64,000 bases of DNA. Origin: Roseibium salinum (GTDB lineage Bacteria > Pseudomonadota > Alphaproteobacteria > Rhizobiales > Stappiaceae). Under the pieces are notes generated by a model. The model was not told where the DNA came from, searched no databases, and was given only the letters and a program-made list of their open reading frames with translations. Within the stretch, counting starts at the first letter, position 1. The number at the start of each line of letters is the position of its first letter. The position numbers were made by a program, and so were the translations under genes. The stretch covers positions 3,921,001 through 3,985,000 of the forward strand of contig NZ_JAPEVI010000003.1 of the NCBI RefSeq assembly GCF_026240905.1, in the 5' to 3' direction. Positions 47,635-57,702 of this stretch are shown here, piece by piece.

Positions 47635-47850
47635 GTGAACAGAACGTCGGCGGGCCGAGAAGCCATCAAACACCTGGGCAGGCGGTTTCTTCGCGACGAG
47701 GAAGGTGCCACCGTTATCGAGTATGGCCTGATTGCGGGCCTGATCGGGATTGTCCTCCTTGGCCTGATCCTCAGTATTGGCGCTGCGATCCGCGATGACA
47801 TATTCGGCGCGATCGTCACCGCCCTCCAGAAAGCGCTCGCAGGCGGCTAA
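47635..47850 (+). CDS. Flp/Fap-type IVb pilin
   Basis: The 71-residue prepilin has a basic leader (VNRTSAGREAIKHLGRRFLRDEEG) and the type IVb processing region EEGATVIEYGLIAGLIGIVLLG, in which cleavage before ATVIEY exposes the hydrophobic pilin stem. No tad/cpa assembly genes are in the window, so it is an orphan pilin here. I place the start at GTG 47635 with AGGGA upstream; an in-frame ATG at 47599 would add 12 residues. Confidence 0.88.
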   Translation: MNRTSAGREAIKHLGRRFLRDEEGATVIEYGLIAGLIGIVLLGLILSIGAAIRDDIFGAIVTALQKALAGG

Positions 47851-47918
47851 AGCCTCTTCAGGCGATCGGCTTCGCGTCGTTCAGAGTTGATCCGGATCGT
47901 CCCGACGGTCGGATTGCG

Positions 47919-48833
47919 TCACTCCCGGATCTTCTGTTCCTTCGCTCCCAAGGCATCGGCCAGCCTGGTCTTGGCCGAGCCAGGGCGCAGCGGTTTCTGC
48001 TGGCTTTCATGCGGCGCCCAGCCTGAAAGCGTCACGAGGGCGAAGGTCGCCCTGATCCGTCCGTCCGGGTCGGCATGGTTTTCCGCATAAAGCTCGGCCG
48101 CCCGCAGCAGCGCTTTCCTGGTGAGCGGCGCCCGGCTCCGCTCCTTCAGAACGGACGTCGCGCCCATGGCGCGCAGGTCCGTCAGCAGGGCGAACATGCT
48201 GTCGTAGCGCACCGTCACCGTATCGAGATCGGTTACGGGAAGCGCAAATCCGGCCCGCTGCAGCAGGCTGCCGAGATCGCGCGTGTCGGCGAAGGGCAGC
48301 ACGCGGGCCGCGGCTCCGCCCGTGATTTCGAGCTCGGCCCGTGTGAGGCTGTCGCGCAGTTCGCTCAGTGTTCCGGCGCCCGGCAGGGTCGCGAGAAACA
48401 ACCCGTCCGGAACGAGGGCCCTGCGGATCTGAATCAGCGTGCCCGGCAGGTCATTGACGAATTGCAGGTTGAGCGCGGAGACGATGAGGTCAACCGATTG
48501 ATCCTTGAGCGGCAGAAGAGCGTCGTCGAAGATGAAATCGGGCGGCGGCTGGCCCGGATCCGCAGCAAACAGATCCGCCCTGAGGATTCTCTCCGCCTTG
48601 CCGGACATCAGGATCGCCTGTGAGACCAGGCCGGTGTGACCGCCCAGATCGACCGCCGTCGGGAAGGTTCGGTTGATCATCAACAGCCGGTCCTCCAGAT
48701 CGTCAGCGACAGCCTTGACAAGGAAGTCCGCGCCGGGCCTTGCCGCTTGCAGGGCGCGCCGGCGGCGGCTCTTGAGCAGGGGACGGTCGAACAGGTCTTG
48801 CGGTTCGCTCACGGGGAAATCGGCCTTTGTCAT
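47919..48833 (-). CDS. SAM-dependent methyltransferase, BioC/NDUFAF5-like
   Basis: The 304-residue class I methyltransferase has a SAM-binding region (FPTAVDLGGHTGLVSQAIL), DLIVSALNLQFVNDLPGTLIQIRRAL and GLFLATLPGAGTLSELRDS. The N-terminus PQDLFDRPLLKSRRRRA is typical of the BioC-like group near comF in alphaproteobacteria, whose mitochondrial relative NDUFAF5 modifies complex I. The substrate here is not known. It is divergent from comF. Confidence 0.85.
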   Translation of the reverse strand: MTKADFPVSEPQDLFDRPLLKSRRRRALQAARPGADFLVKAVADDLEDRLLMINRTFPTAVDLGGHTGLVSQAILMSGKAERILRADLFAADPGQPPPDFIFDDALLPLKDQSVDLIVSALNLQFVNDLPGTLIQIRRALVPDGLFLATLPGAGTLSELRDSLTRAELEITGGAAARVLPFADTRDLGSLLQRAGFALPVTDLDTVTVRYDSMFALLTDLRAMGATSVLKERSRAPLTRKALLRAAELYAENHADPDGRIRATFALVTLSGWAPHESQQKPLRPGSAKTRLADALGAKEQKIRE

Positions 48834-48933
48834 CTCGCTCCTGCGCTCACATATGGTATCGAAGAGGCTAGGTCAAAGAATGTTCTTTTCGCATACGTTA
48901 TCCGGACGACCGGTGATTTGAGGACGGGCTGCG

Positions 48934-49746
48934 GTGTTCAGGGCTGCTGAGGAAAAACGATTGCCTGGCTCGGGCAGGAAATGGATCGACGTTCCCCGAG
49001 CGGGCGCGCGGCTCGCTCTCGATTTCCTGCTGCCCATGCGGTGCCTCAGTTGCGACCGGAGAGTGGGGACCGAAGACGGCCTGTGCCCGGTGTGCTGGCA
49101 GAAGATGCAATTCATCGAAAAGCCCTGGTGCTACCGGCTGGGCATACCCTTCACCTATGATGTAGGGGAAGATGCCTGGAGCCCGCGGGCGATCGCGTCG
49201 CCGCCCGTCTTCGACCGGCTGCGGTCGGTTGCCTTTTACGAGGGGCCTGCCCGTGACCTGGTTCTGGCGCTCAAGTTCTCCAGGCGCAGGGAGCTCGCCG
49301 GGCCCATGGGCCGGTGGATGAGCCGGGCCGGAAAGGAGTTTCTCGGGGAACAAAGTCTCATTCTGCCGGTTCCCCTTCGTTGGGTACGGCTGTTGTCCCG
49401 GCGGTTCAACCAGGCGGCGGACCTTGCAAAGGTCATCGCGGCGGATTGCGGCGGACAATATGAGCCGGACCTTCTGAGGCGCCGGAAACGCACCCGCCAG
49501 CAGGTGGGATTGTCGGCGAAGGACCGGCACAGGAACGTCCGGTCCGCCTTCGGGATCGACAAGGAAAGGGAGAGCGAATTGCAGGGGCGTCACGTCATTT
49601 TGATAGACGACGTCATGACCACCGGCTCAACGGTCACTGCCTGCAGCAAAACCGTTCTGGCCGCCGGCGCGGCCTCGGTCAACGTCATCACCTTCGCCAT
49701 TGCGGATCCGTCGCTCCGGTCCGCCGACGAAGCCGTAAAGCCTTGA
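48934..49746 (+). CDS. comF: ComF-family phosphoribosyltransferase-like protein
   Basis: The 270-residue product has a double zinc-ribbon start (MRCLSCDRR...GLCPVCWQKM) and a C-terminal PRTase domain with the PRPP motif VILIDDVMTTGSTVTAC (about residues 223-239) and VPLRWVRLLSRRFNQA. ComF relatives act in DNA uptake and fork repair. Start GTG 48934. It precedes grxC by 106 bp; many alphaproteobacteria have comF-grxC together. Confidence 0.9.
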   Translation: MFRAAEEKRLPGSGRKWIDVPRAGARLALDFLLPMRCLSCDRRVGTEDGLCPVCWQKMQFIEKPWCYRLGIPFTYDVGEDAWSPRAIASPPVFDRLRSVAFYEGPARDLVLALKFSRRRELAGPMGRWMSRAGKEFLGEQSLILPVPLRWVRLLSRRFNQAADLAKVIAADCGGQYEPDLLRRRKRTRQQVGLSAKDRHRNVRSAFGIDKERESELQGRHVILIDDVMTTGSTVTACSKTVLAAGAASVNVITFAIADPSLRSADEAVKP

Positions 49747-49852
49747 TTGCACGGGCCGTCCCTTGAGTTTCGGTGCCGCGCACGCATATAAGGCCCGGAT
49801 TTCACTGAGGGTGATGCCGAACCCATCCAACAGCAACAAGGAACCTGAATGA

Positions 49853-50110
49853 ATGACTGATGTAGTCATCTACACGCGACAGTTCTGCGGATTTTGTACA
49901 GCGGCCAAGAAGCTGCTCGAGAAGAAGGGCGTGGCCTATACCGAGCGCGACGCGACCTTCGAGCCGTCTCTGCGCAAGGAGATGATGCAGAAGGCCAACG
50001 GGCGCTCGACTTTCCCGCAGATCTTCGTGGGCAAGACCCATGTGGGCGGCTGCGACGACCTTCATGCGTTGGAGCGGTCCGGCAAACTGGACGCCCTGCT
50101 TACATCCTGA
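49853..50110 (+). CDS. grxC: glutaredoxin 3
   Basis: The 85-residue glutaredoxin has active site CGFC (residues 12-15; Phe replaces the usual Tyr of CPYC), STFPQIFVGKTHVGGCDDLHAL with cis-Pro, and GGCDD for glutathione binding. It reduces disulfides with glutathione. The nitrilase gene follows 40 bp later. Confidence 0.95.
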   Translation: MTDVVIYTRQFCGFCTAAKKLLEKKGVAYTERDATFEPSLRKEMMQKANGRSTFPQIFVGKTHVGGCDDLHALERSGKLDALLTS

Positions 50111-50150
50111 TTTACTGGATCCATCACAAACCAACCGGAATGGCGGCCGA

Positions 50151-51005
50151 ATGTCCTCGTTCAAAGCAGCATGTGTGCAGCTTCGCAGCGGCAAGTCCCT
50201 GCCCGATAATACAGCCGCGGCCGAAAGCCTGATCCGCGCCGCGGCGTCGGACGGGGCCGAGTATGTTCAGACGCCGGAGATGTCCAATGTCCTGGTGCGC
50301 AGCCGCGATGAGCTCATGGAGCGGATCTCGGAACCTGAAGGCGATCCGTTCCTGACAAGGGCGCGGGAACTGGCGGCCGAGCTCGGGATATATCTGCATA
50401 TCGGTTCGCTGGCTGTCCTTGCCGGCAACGGAAAGGTGGCCAACCGCGCCTTCATGATTGCGCCGGACGGCCAGGTCCTGGCCAGCTACGACAAGATCCA
50501 CATGTTCGACGTGGACCTGCCCAATGGGGAGAGCTGGCGGGAATCTGCGACCTACGAGCCGGGCACCCTATCGGTAATTGCCGAACTTCCCTTCGCGAAG
50601 GTCGGCATGGCCGTGTGCTATGACATCCGCTTTCCGGCGATCTTCCGTAGCCAGGCCCGTGCCGGTGCGCATGTGCTGACCGCTCCAGCGGCCTTCACCA
50701 GGCAGACTGGCGAAGCCCATTGGCATGTGCTACAGCGCGCCCGCGCCATCGAGAACGGTGCCTTCGTCATTTCCGCAGCACAAGGCGGAACCCACGAGGA
50801 TGGCCGCCAGACATACGGCCACAGTCTCGTCGTGGACCCGTGGGGCGCCGTGATCGCGGAACTGGACCATGATGAGCCGGGCTACGTTCTGGCTGACATA
50901 GACACGGAAAAAGTGGCCAAAGCGCGCGGACGCATCCCGGCAATCGCCAACGAGCGGGACTTCGTCTGCCGGCTTGCCGACGGCCTCAAGGAGATATCTG
51001 CGTGA
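50151..51005 (+). CDS. carbon-nitrogen hydrolase, Nit1-like (deaminated glutathione amidase type)
   Basis: The 284-residue nitrilase-superfamily amidase carries the catalytic triad: Glu in VQTPEMSN, Lys in YDKIHMFD and Cys in AVCYDIRFP. YDKIHMFDVDLP and GEAHWHVLQRARAIENG match the Nit1/deaminated-glutathione amidase group, which removes an aberrant side product of transaminases. Its neighbour grxC fits a glutathione link. It overlaps the DUF1178 gene by four bases (GTGA). Confidence 0.9.
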   Translation: MSSFKAACVQLRSGKSLPDNTAAAESLIRAAASDGAEYVQTPEMSNVLVRSRDELMERISEPEGDPFLTRARELAAELGIYLHIGSLAVLAGNGKVANRAFMIAPDGQVLASYDKIHMFDVDLPNGESWRESATYEPGTLSVIAELPFAKVGMAVCYDIRFPAIFRSQARAGAHVLTAPAAFTRQTGEAHWHVLQRARAIENGAFVISAAQGGTHEDGRQTYGHSLVVDPWGAVIAELDHDEPGYVLADIDTEKVAKARGRIPAIANERDFVCRLADGLKEISA

Positions 51006-51523
51006 TCAAGTACACGCTGGTCTGCAATACCGCGCATGACTTTGAAGGCTGGTTCCGGAATTCCAACGATTTTGAAATGCAGTCCAGCCGCGAGCTGGTG
51101 GTCTGCCCGGTCTGCGGGTCAACGGATGTGAGGAAGGGGCTGATGGCCCCGGCCGTCGCGACATCGAGAAAAAGAGAAGCTCATTCAGCGGTGGCCGGAA
51201 CGGAAATCCGGGCCGACGCCGGCGAGGAGAAGACGCCCGCCCGTGCCAATGCGCAAGCCGCGCCGATGCAGCCTTCGGCTCTCCTGCCGCTCGATGTGCG
51301 CCAGAAGGAAATCGTGGAAGCCCTTCGCCTGGTGCGTGCCCGCATCATCGAGAATTCAGAAAATGTGGGCGCGAATTTCGCGGAAGAGGCCCGGAAAATT
51401 CATTACGGCGAGGCCGAGGAACGCAGCATTTACGGCCAGACCACGCCGCAGGACGCAGAAACCCTGCTGGAGGAAGGCATAGCCGTTCTTCCGCTGCCCG
51501 ATCTTCCCGACGAAAAGAACTGA
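51002..51523 (+). CDS. DUF1178 zinc-ribbon protein
   Basis: The 173-residue DUF1178 protein starts MIKYTLVCNTAHDFEGWFRN and has VVCPVCGSTDVRKGLMAPAV as its cysteine knuckle, then a variable middle and ARKIHYGEAEERSIYGQTTPQDAE. The function is unknown. GTG 51002 overlaps the upstream nitrilase stop, so the two are co-translated. Confidence 0.9.
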   Translation: MIKYTLVCNTAHDFEGWFRNSNDFEMQSSRELVVCPVCGSTDVRKGLMAPAVATSRKREAHSAVAGTEIRADAGEEKTPARANAQAAPMQPSALLPLDVRQKEIVEALRLVRARIIENSENVGANFAEEARKIHYGEAEERSIYGQTTPQDAETLLEEGIAVLPLPDLPDEKN

Positions 51524-51604
51524 CAGCGCCCTCAGCAGTCCTCAGGGCCGGCAAGCCGGATCGTTCCACCCGGCCCATCGGCGCTGCTCAATCCGCTTGC
51601 CCGC

Positions 51605-52108
51605 TCAGGACTTCGCTGCCGATTTGCGGAGCGCGGCGGACTTGGCTCTTTGGGCGGTTTCCTTGGTGTTTTCTTCCGCGGCTTTTCCAAGCTCGGCGGC
51701 GCTTTCCATAGCCGTTTCGTTCAGCTCTTCGACGAGAGCCGCATTTTCCGTAAGACTTTCACGGAGCAGTGCGGCCTGTTTCTCAAAGTGGTCCTGATAC
51801 TCGTTTGCCATCTTTGAATAGAATTCTTGCAAGGTCGCCATCGTCTGTTCCGGAGCCGTGCATTGGCTGAGCGATTTCACGCACTCGAAGTCTTCATGCA
51901 GGCGGTGGGTGACGAAGTTCATGTGGTCGTCGAATGCCTTTTCCGTATGGGACCACAGCGTCTGTCCCATTTTCTGGAAGCCGGCCAGCGTCCTTTCCTC
52001 GATCCGGTCCTCGCGTTCTGCAAAGGCCCAGTTCGAAAAGCCCGGCATCGGCCATTCACCCATCATCGAACCGAAATCGAAGGGACCCGTAGTTCTTTTG
52101 CTAGGCAT
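51605..52108 (-). CDS. phasin-family protein
   Basis: The 167-residue helical protein has a phasin-type core (about residues 35-150: AGFQKMGQTLWSHTEKAFDDHMNFV...YSKMANEYQDHFEKQAALLRESLTENAALVEEL) and a Lys/Ala-rich C-terminus (ENTKETAQRAKSAALRKSAAKS). Phasins coat polyhydroxyalkanoate granules. GGAGG lies 8 nt before ATG 52108. No pha genes are nearby. Confidence 0.8.
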   Translation of the reverse strand: MPSKRTTGPFDFGSMMGEWPMPGFSNWAFAEREDRIEERTLAGFQKMGQTLWSHTEKAFDDHMNFVTHRLHEDFECVKSLSQCTAPEQTMATLQEFYSKMANEYQDHFEKQAALLRESLTENAALVEELNETAMESAAELGKAAEENTKETAQRAKSAALRKSAAKS

Positions 52109-52399
52109 GTCACATCCTCCACTGTTGTCATTCAGCTGCTGCCGACGGACATATCGTGATGCGAGCCGGTGAGCAGGCCAGAACAACCGCGACCTTTTCG
52201 CGGTCGATTGTCGTGCAGTTGCCCGATCACCCTGCCTTCATCCGCATGGGCATGAAAGCGGAAAGTTGACCGTCAGATGTCTTGGCATCCTGCGTTCGCG
52301 TGAACGGCAGCGCACCAAGGTGACGTAACTGTAGTCATCCTTCAAGGTGCATCCTTGACGCGGATCAAATTGCAGGCCGCAATTCGATGCGTCGTCGCG

Positions 52400-53095
52400 T
52401 CACGCCCTGTTCAGGAACTTCATCAAGGTGAAGGTCACCTTCTGCGGTTCCTCCAGGGTGGACAGGTGTCCGCTGCCTTCAATCGTAACCAACTCGCTGC
52501 CGGGAATGTTCTGTTGAATCTCTTCGGCGATTTCCGGAGGCGTCAGCCGGTCCCCGTCGCCGACCAGGACGAGGGTGGGGCAGGTTATCTCGCCGAGCCG
52601 CGGCCGGGCGTCGATCCGGTTGATCAGCGCGGTCTGCTGCCGGATGAACGCATCCGGCCCGGTTTCCCGCGCCATCTCGACGACGACCTGCTTGAGCGCT
52701 GCGTCGTCTTCCCGGCTTTCGTGGACGAAGCCGGGATAGAGGAGGTGGGGAACCTTCGAGAAGCCTTTCTTCCGGGTGAGGTCGATCAGAAAGGTCCGGC
52801 GCTCCGTTTGCTCAGCAGTATCGGGCCGGGCATTGGTATCCAGGAGGGCGAGCTTTCCCACCCGTTCCGGGGCTTCCCGCATGATTTCCATGGCGATATA
52901 GCCGCCCATGGAAAGGCCGACCAGGGAAAACCGTTCCGGCGCCTTTTCCAGGATGTCGGCGGCAATGGCTTCGATACTGTCGTGTTCCCGGTGGTTCGCC
53001 ACCATGATGGGCCGGTCGGCAAAGGCGGCGATCTGCGGGGCAAAGAGCGCCTCGGTGCACAGGAGGCCGGGAATGAACAGGATCGGATCACTCAT
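52400..53095 (-). CDS. alpha/beta hydrolase next to ubiG
   Basis: The 231-residue hydrolase has the nucleophile motif GLSMGG, an acid region VGDGDRLTPPE and His in GSGHLSTLE. Its ATG shares one base with the ubiG stop (TGATG), so it is translationally coupled to ubiG. The substrate is unknown; coupling with quinone synthesis may be positional only. Confidence 0.87.
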   Translation of the reverse strand: MSDPILFIPGLLCTEALFAPQIAAFADRPIMVANHREHDSIEAIAADILEKAPERFSLVGLSMGGYIAMEIMREAPERVGKLALLDTNARPDTAEQTERRTFLIDLTRKKGFSKVPHLLYPGFVHESREDDAALKQVVVEMARETGPDAFIRQQTALINRIDARPRLGEITCPTLVLVGDGDRLTPPEIAEEIQQNIPGSELVTIEGSGHLSTLEEPQKVTFTLMKFLNRA

Positions 53096-53853
53096 CAGGA
53101 TTGGGGCCTTTCCGCCAGCAGCATATAATTCACATCCATGTCCCGCGACCGCGCCCAGGTGTCGGTGATCGGATTGTAGCTCACGCCGGTGCGGTCGATG
53201 ACCTTCAGCCCGGCGGCTTCGACAGGCCGTTCGATCTCGGCCGGCTTCACCAGCTTTTCGTAGGAATGGGTGCCCCTCGGCAGCCAGCGCAGCACGAATT
53301 CCGCGCCGACGATGGCCAGCGCATAGGCCTTGAGCGTGCGGTTGATGGTCGCGACGACCATCAGGCCGCCGGGACGGACCATGCCGGCGGTCGTCTCCAT
53401 GAACAGCGGCACGTTGGCGACATGTTCCACCACTTCCATGTTGAGCACGACGTCGAAGGTCTCCCCCGCCGCCGCGAGGGCTTCGGCGGTTTCCGCCCGA
53501 TAGTCGATCTCGAGGCCCGAGCTCTGCATATGGAGCTTTGCGACCTCGATGTTGGTTTCGGAGGGGTCCGCGCCGACGACCTGCGCGCCAAGGCGGGCCA
53601 TCGGTTCGCTCAACAGGCCGCCGCCGCAGCCGATATCGAGGAAACGCAGGTCCTTGAAAGCGTCCGCCGCCTTCATGTCGCGGCTGAAATGGCGGCACAC
53701 CTCCTGCTTGATATAGGCGAGGCGGACCGGGTTGAATTTGTGCAGCGGCTTGAAATTGCCCGTCGGATCCCACCATTCCTGCGCCATGGCGGAAAAGCGG
53801 GCGACCTCCTCGCTGTTGATCGTGCCGGAATTCGCTTGAGCCTCGCCTGTCAT
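53095..53853 (-). CDS. ubiG: ubiquinone biosynthesis O-methyltransferase
   Basis: UbiG methylates both hydroxyl steps in ubiquinone synthesis. The 252-residue product has [33 protein letters not shown] site [34 protein letters not shown] and [13 protein letters not shown]...[14 protein letters not shown], all diagnostic. I use ATG 53853, with AAGGGGA upstream; an in-frame extension exists but is less supported. It is divergent from lysC. Confidence 0.95.
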   Translation of the reverse strand: MTGEAQANSGTINSEEVARFSAMAQEWWDPTGNFKPLHKFNPVRLAYIKQEVCRHFSRDMKAADAFKDLRFLDIGCGGGLLSEPMARLGAQVVGADPSETNIEVAKLHMQSSGLEIDYRAETAEALAAAGETFDVVLNMEVVEHVANVPLFMETTAGMVRPGGLMVVATINRTLKAYALAIVGAEFVLRWLPRGTHSYEKLVKPAEIERPVEAAGLKVIDRTGVSYNPITDTWARSRDMDVNYMLLAERPQS

Positions 53854-54059
53854 CGGACGATCCCCTTTCAGAGGTGGCGCCGCAGAAACTGCCGCCGGTT
53901 GGAGTGTCATCAGGTGTGGTTCCAAAGTCTCGATCATTTTGTCAAGAGCCCGGGCACTGAACTCTTGTTGCAGCAAAGGAACGCAGCCTGTATGCATGTC
54001 CGCCGATCCATCCGGCGCATCACGCGCTTCACGACACGATAATATAGATTACGAGTGGT

Positions 54060-55310
54060 ATGGCCCGACTTGTTTTAAAATTTGGCGGGACTTCGGTTGC
54101 CGATCTCGATCGCATCCGCAATGTCGCCCGCCATGTCAAACGGGAAGTTGACGCCGGCCATCAGGTTGCGGTTGTCGTCTCGGCCATGGCCGGGCAAACC
54201 AACAAGCTGGTGCAGTTCTGCCGCGATGCGTCGCCGCTTCACGATGCCCGTGAGTATGATGCCGTCGTGGCTTCCGGCGAGCAGGTGACTTCCGGCCTCC
54301 TGGCGATCGTTCTCCAGGACATGGGAGTGAACGCCCGTTCCTGGCAGGGTTGGCAGGTGCCGATCAGGACCGACGAGAACCACGGCGCGGCGCGGATCAG
54401 CGAGATCGACGGCAGCTTCCTGGCCGAGCGGCTGGAGCAGGGGCAGGTCGCCGTGCTTGCCGGCTTCCAGGGGCTTGCGCCGGACAATCGAATCACGACC
54501 CTCGGCCGCGGCGGCTCCGATACCAGCGCGGTCGCGATTGCCGCTGCCATCAAGGCGGACCGTTGTGATATCTATACGGATGTCGACGGTGTCTACACGA
54601 CCGATCCGCGCATCGTGCCCAGGGCACAGCGGCTGGAGCGTGTTTCCTTCGAGGAAATGCTCGAAATGGCCTCCCTGGGCGCCAAAGTGCTTCAGGTCCG
54701 CTCCGTCGAGATGGCGATGATCCACGGCGTCAGGACTTTCGTGCGCTCCAGCTTCGATGATCCGGACGCGCCGCAGGCCGGTAACGATGGCCTTCCGATT
54801 GGTACTCTTATTTGCGACGAGGACGAACTCGTGGAACAGCAGGTTGTCACCGGCATTGCCTATGCCAAGGACGAAGCCCAGATCTCACTGCGTGACGTGG
54901 CCGACAAGCCCGGTGTCGCCGAATCCGTATTCGGGCCGCTGGCCGATGCCCATATCAACGTGGACATGATCGTCCAGAACATCTCGCCGGATGGCAAGAC
55001 GACGGACATCACCTTCACCGTTCCCGAAAGCGACTACCTGCGCGCCAAGAAGGTGCTGGAGGACAACCGCGAGGTGATCGGCTTCCAGAACCTGGAAGGC
55101 GCCACCGACGTGGTGAAGGTGTCGGTCATCGGTATCGGAATGCGCTCGCATGCAGGCATCGCCGCACAGTGTTTCCGGGGGCTGGCGTCCAAGGGAATCA
55201 ACATCCGCGCGATCACGACATCGGAAATCAAAATCTCCGTGCTCATCGATTCAGCATATGCAGAACTTGCGGTGCGGACTCTCCATTCGCTATACGGGTT
55301 AGACGGATAG
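54060..55310 (+). CDS. lysC: aspartate kinase
   Basis: LysC phosphorylates aspartate for Lys, Thr and Met. The 416-residue product has [13 protein letters not shown] at the N-terminus, [21 protein letters not shown], and two C-terminal ACT domains ([21 protein letters not shown] and [19 protein letters not shown]) for feedback control. ptsP follows 73 bp after the stop, an order conserved in Hyphomicrobiales. Confidence 0.97.
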   Translation: MARLVLKFGGTSVADLDRIRNVARHVKREVDAGHQVAVVVSAMAGQTNKLVQFCRDASPLHDAREYDAVVASGEQVTSGLLAIVLQDMGVNARSWQGWQVPIRTDENHGAARISEIDGSFLAERLEQGQVAVLAGFQGLAPDNRITTLGRGGSDTSAVAIAAAIKADRCDIYTDVDGVYTTDPRIVPRAQRLERVSFEEMLEMASLGAKVLQVRSVEMAMIHGVRTFVRSSFDDPDAPQAGNDGLPIGTLICDEDELVEQQVVTGIAYAKDEAQISLRDVADKPGVAESVFGPLADAHINVDMIVQNISPDGKTTDITFTVPESDYLRAKKVLEDNREVIGFQNLEGATDVVKVSVIGIGMRSHAGIAAQCFRGLASKGINIRAITTSEIKISVLIDSAYAELAVRTLHSLYGLDG

Positions 55311-55383
55311 TCAATCCGGCAGGCGGGCTCGGGCAGGTGATCCGGGCCGGAGCTTGACAGAAGCGGGATCAAACGGGGACGCC

Positions 55384-57652
55384 ATGCGCAGCAACCTAGC
55401 CGGACCGCGCCTATTGCTCCGCCGGCTTCGCGAGGTCATGGCGGAACCGATCACGGCGCAGGAACGACTCGACAAGATCGTCGTGCTGATCGCGTCGAAT
55501 GTCGTTGCCGAAGTCTGTTCGGTCTACATCCTGCGCGCCGATGGCGTTCTGGAACTTTATGCAACGGAAGGCCTGAAGCGCGAGGCGGTCCACAGCGCGT
55601 CGCTGCGCGTCGGCCAAGGCCTCGTCGGCCTGATCGCGGCCGAGGCACGGCCCCTCAACCTTCCCAATGCCAGCGCCCACCCCGGCTTTGCCTACCTGCC
55701 CGAGACGGGTGAGGAAGCCTATAATTCGTTCCTCGGCGTGCCTATTTTGCGGGCAGGGCGCACGCTCGGGGTTCTGGTCGTGCAGAACCAGTCGCACCGC
55801 ACCTATCTCGAAGACGAGGTCGAGGCGCTGCAGACCACCGCGATGGTCATCGCCGAAATGGTGGCGGCCGGCGAACTCGAGGCGATCGCCCAGAAGGCGA
55901 CCGGGCTCGATCTCTCCCGCCCGATCACGGCGACCGGCGTCGGGCTTTCCGAAGGCGTCGGGCTGGGCCATGTGGTGCTTCACGAGCCGCGCGTCGTCGT
56001 CACAAATCTGATTGCCGAAGACACCGAGCGGGAAAACTCCCGTCTTGAAGCGGCCATCAACAGACTGAGGCTTTCCATCGATGATCTCCTGGCCAGCGGC
56101 GAGTTCGCGGCAACCGGGGAGCACCGCGAGGTGCTCGAGGCCTATCGGATGTTCGCCTATGACCGGGGCTGGATCCGCAAGATCGAAGAAGCGATCAGAA
56201 ACGGCCTGACCGCGGAAGCGGCGGTTGAAAAGGTGCAGAGCGACACGCGCGCCCGCATGCTGCGTCAGACCGATCCCTATCTCCGCGAACGCCTGCATGA
56301 TCTCGACGACCTGGCGCACCGGCTGATCCGCGAACTGATGGGGCGCGAGCACGGTCCCGGCCTGGACGAACTGCCGCGCGATGCGATCATCGTCGGCCGC
56401 AACATGGGGGCGGCCGAACTTCTGGACTACGGACGGGACCGGATCAGGGGGCTCGTTCTGGAGGAAGGCGGCCCGACCAGCCACGTCACCATCGTCGCCC
56501 GGGCGCTCGGGATTCCGGCTGTCGGCATCGTGGACGACATCGTCAGCCTGGCCGATGGCGGCGATGCGATCATTGTCGATGGCGATCTCGGGGTTGGTCC
56601 ATCTGCGCCCTGCCGCCGATCTTGAAAATGCCTATGCGGAAAAGGTCAGATTCCGGGCGAGGCGCCAGGCGCAGTACCGGCGTTTGCGCAACAAGCCGTC
56701 GGTGACCAAGGACGGGGTCGAGTTGAGCCTGCAGATGAACGCGGGTCTGCTGGTCGACCTGCCGCATCTGGAAGAATCGGGCGCGGCCGGCGTCGGGCTG
56801 TTCCGCACCGAGCTGCAGTTCATGGTCGCGTCATCCTTCCCGCGCATGCGCGAGCAACAGGCCCAATACAGCCAGGTTCTGGATGCCGCGAACGGCAAGC
56901 CGGTGACCTTCCGGTCGCTCGATATCGGCGGCGACAAGGTCCTGCCCTATCTGCGCTCCATCCAGGAAGAGAACCCGGCCATGGGCTGGCGCGCCCTGCG
57001 GCTCGGCCTCGACAGGCCGGGTTTGCTGCGGACCCAGATCCGTGCCCTGCTGCACGCGGCGGCCGGGCGCGACCTGAAGCTGATGTTCCCGATGGTTGCG
57101 ATGGTCGACGAGTTCCTGCAGGCCAAGGACCTGGTCGACAAGGAAATCAAACATCTGCGCCGCCACGGTCATCCGACGCCGGAAAATATCCGCCTTGGCG
57201 TGATGATCGAAGTCCCCGGCCTGCTGTTCCAGCTTGATGAGCTGATGGGCTGCGTCGATTTCGTTTCCGTCGGCTCGAACGATCTGTTCCAGTTCTTCTG
57301 TGCGGTCGACCGCGGCAACACGCGCGTCGCCGACCGGTTCGACACTTTGAGCGTCGGATTCCTGCGCGCCTTGAAATCGATCCTGGATGCTGCAAATAAG
57401 GCTCATGTCCCGGTGACGCTGTGCGGGGAATTGGCCGGACGGCCCCTGGAGGCGATGGCGCTGATCGGTCTGGGCTACCACGACCTGTCGATGTCGCCTG
57501 CCTCCCTCGGCCCGGTAAAGGCAATGCTTCGCACGCTGGATGCCGGCCGGTTGTCCGCCCGCCTCCTGCCCAGGCTGGAACCCGGGCATGACGACCGCAA
57601 TATCCGTGATGTCCTGAAACGGTTCGCCGCCGAGACGGATGTTGCTCTTTAG
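55384..57652 (+). pseudogene. ptsP: phosphoenolpyruvate-protein phosphotransferase PtsP (EI-Ntr), frameshifted as given
   Basis: PtsP starts the nitrogen-PTS phosphorelay. The first frame gives a GAF domain (about residues 15-160), the PEP-utilising N-domain and the phosphohistidine loop GGPTSHVTIVARALGIPAVG, up to VDGDLG. The continuation LVHLRPAADLENAYAEK and the PEP-binding C-domain (AGVGLFRTELQFM, RSLDIGGDKVLPYL, VSVGSNDLFQFF, TLCGELAG) are in the +1 frame down to the stop at 57652. One G too many in the run 56590-56593 explains the break. As given, the first product ends about 12 residues later at 56625. All domains are otherwise intact, so sequencing error or very recent mutation are both possible. 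I use ATG 55384. Confidence 0.92.
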
Positions 57653-57702
57653 CGGCAACAAGCGTAACTCACCCTACGGACATCTGAGGAGTACCTGCGC
57701 GT

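Noticed and set aside
56381..57652. Separate gene for the PEP-binding half of ptsP
   Set aside because: Its first ~70 codons are out of frame with known sequence, and no ribosome site precedes the conserved part. It is better explained as the second half of a frameshifted ptsP.
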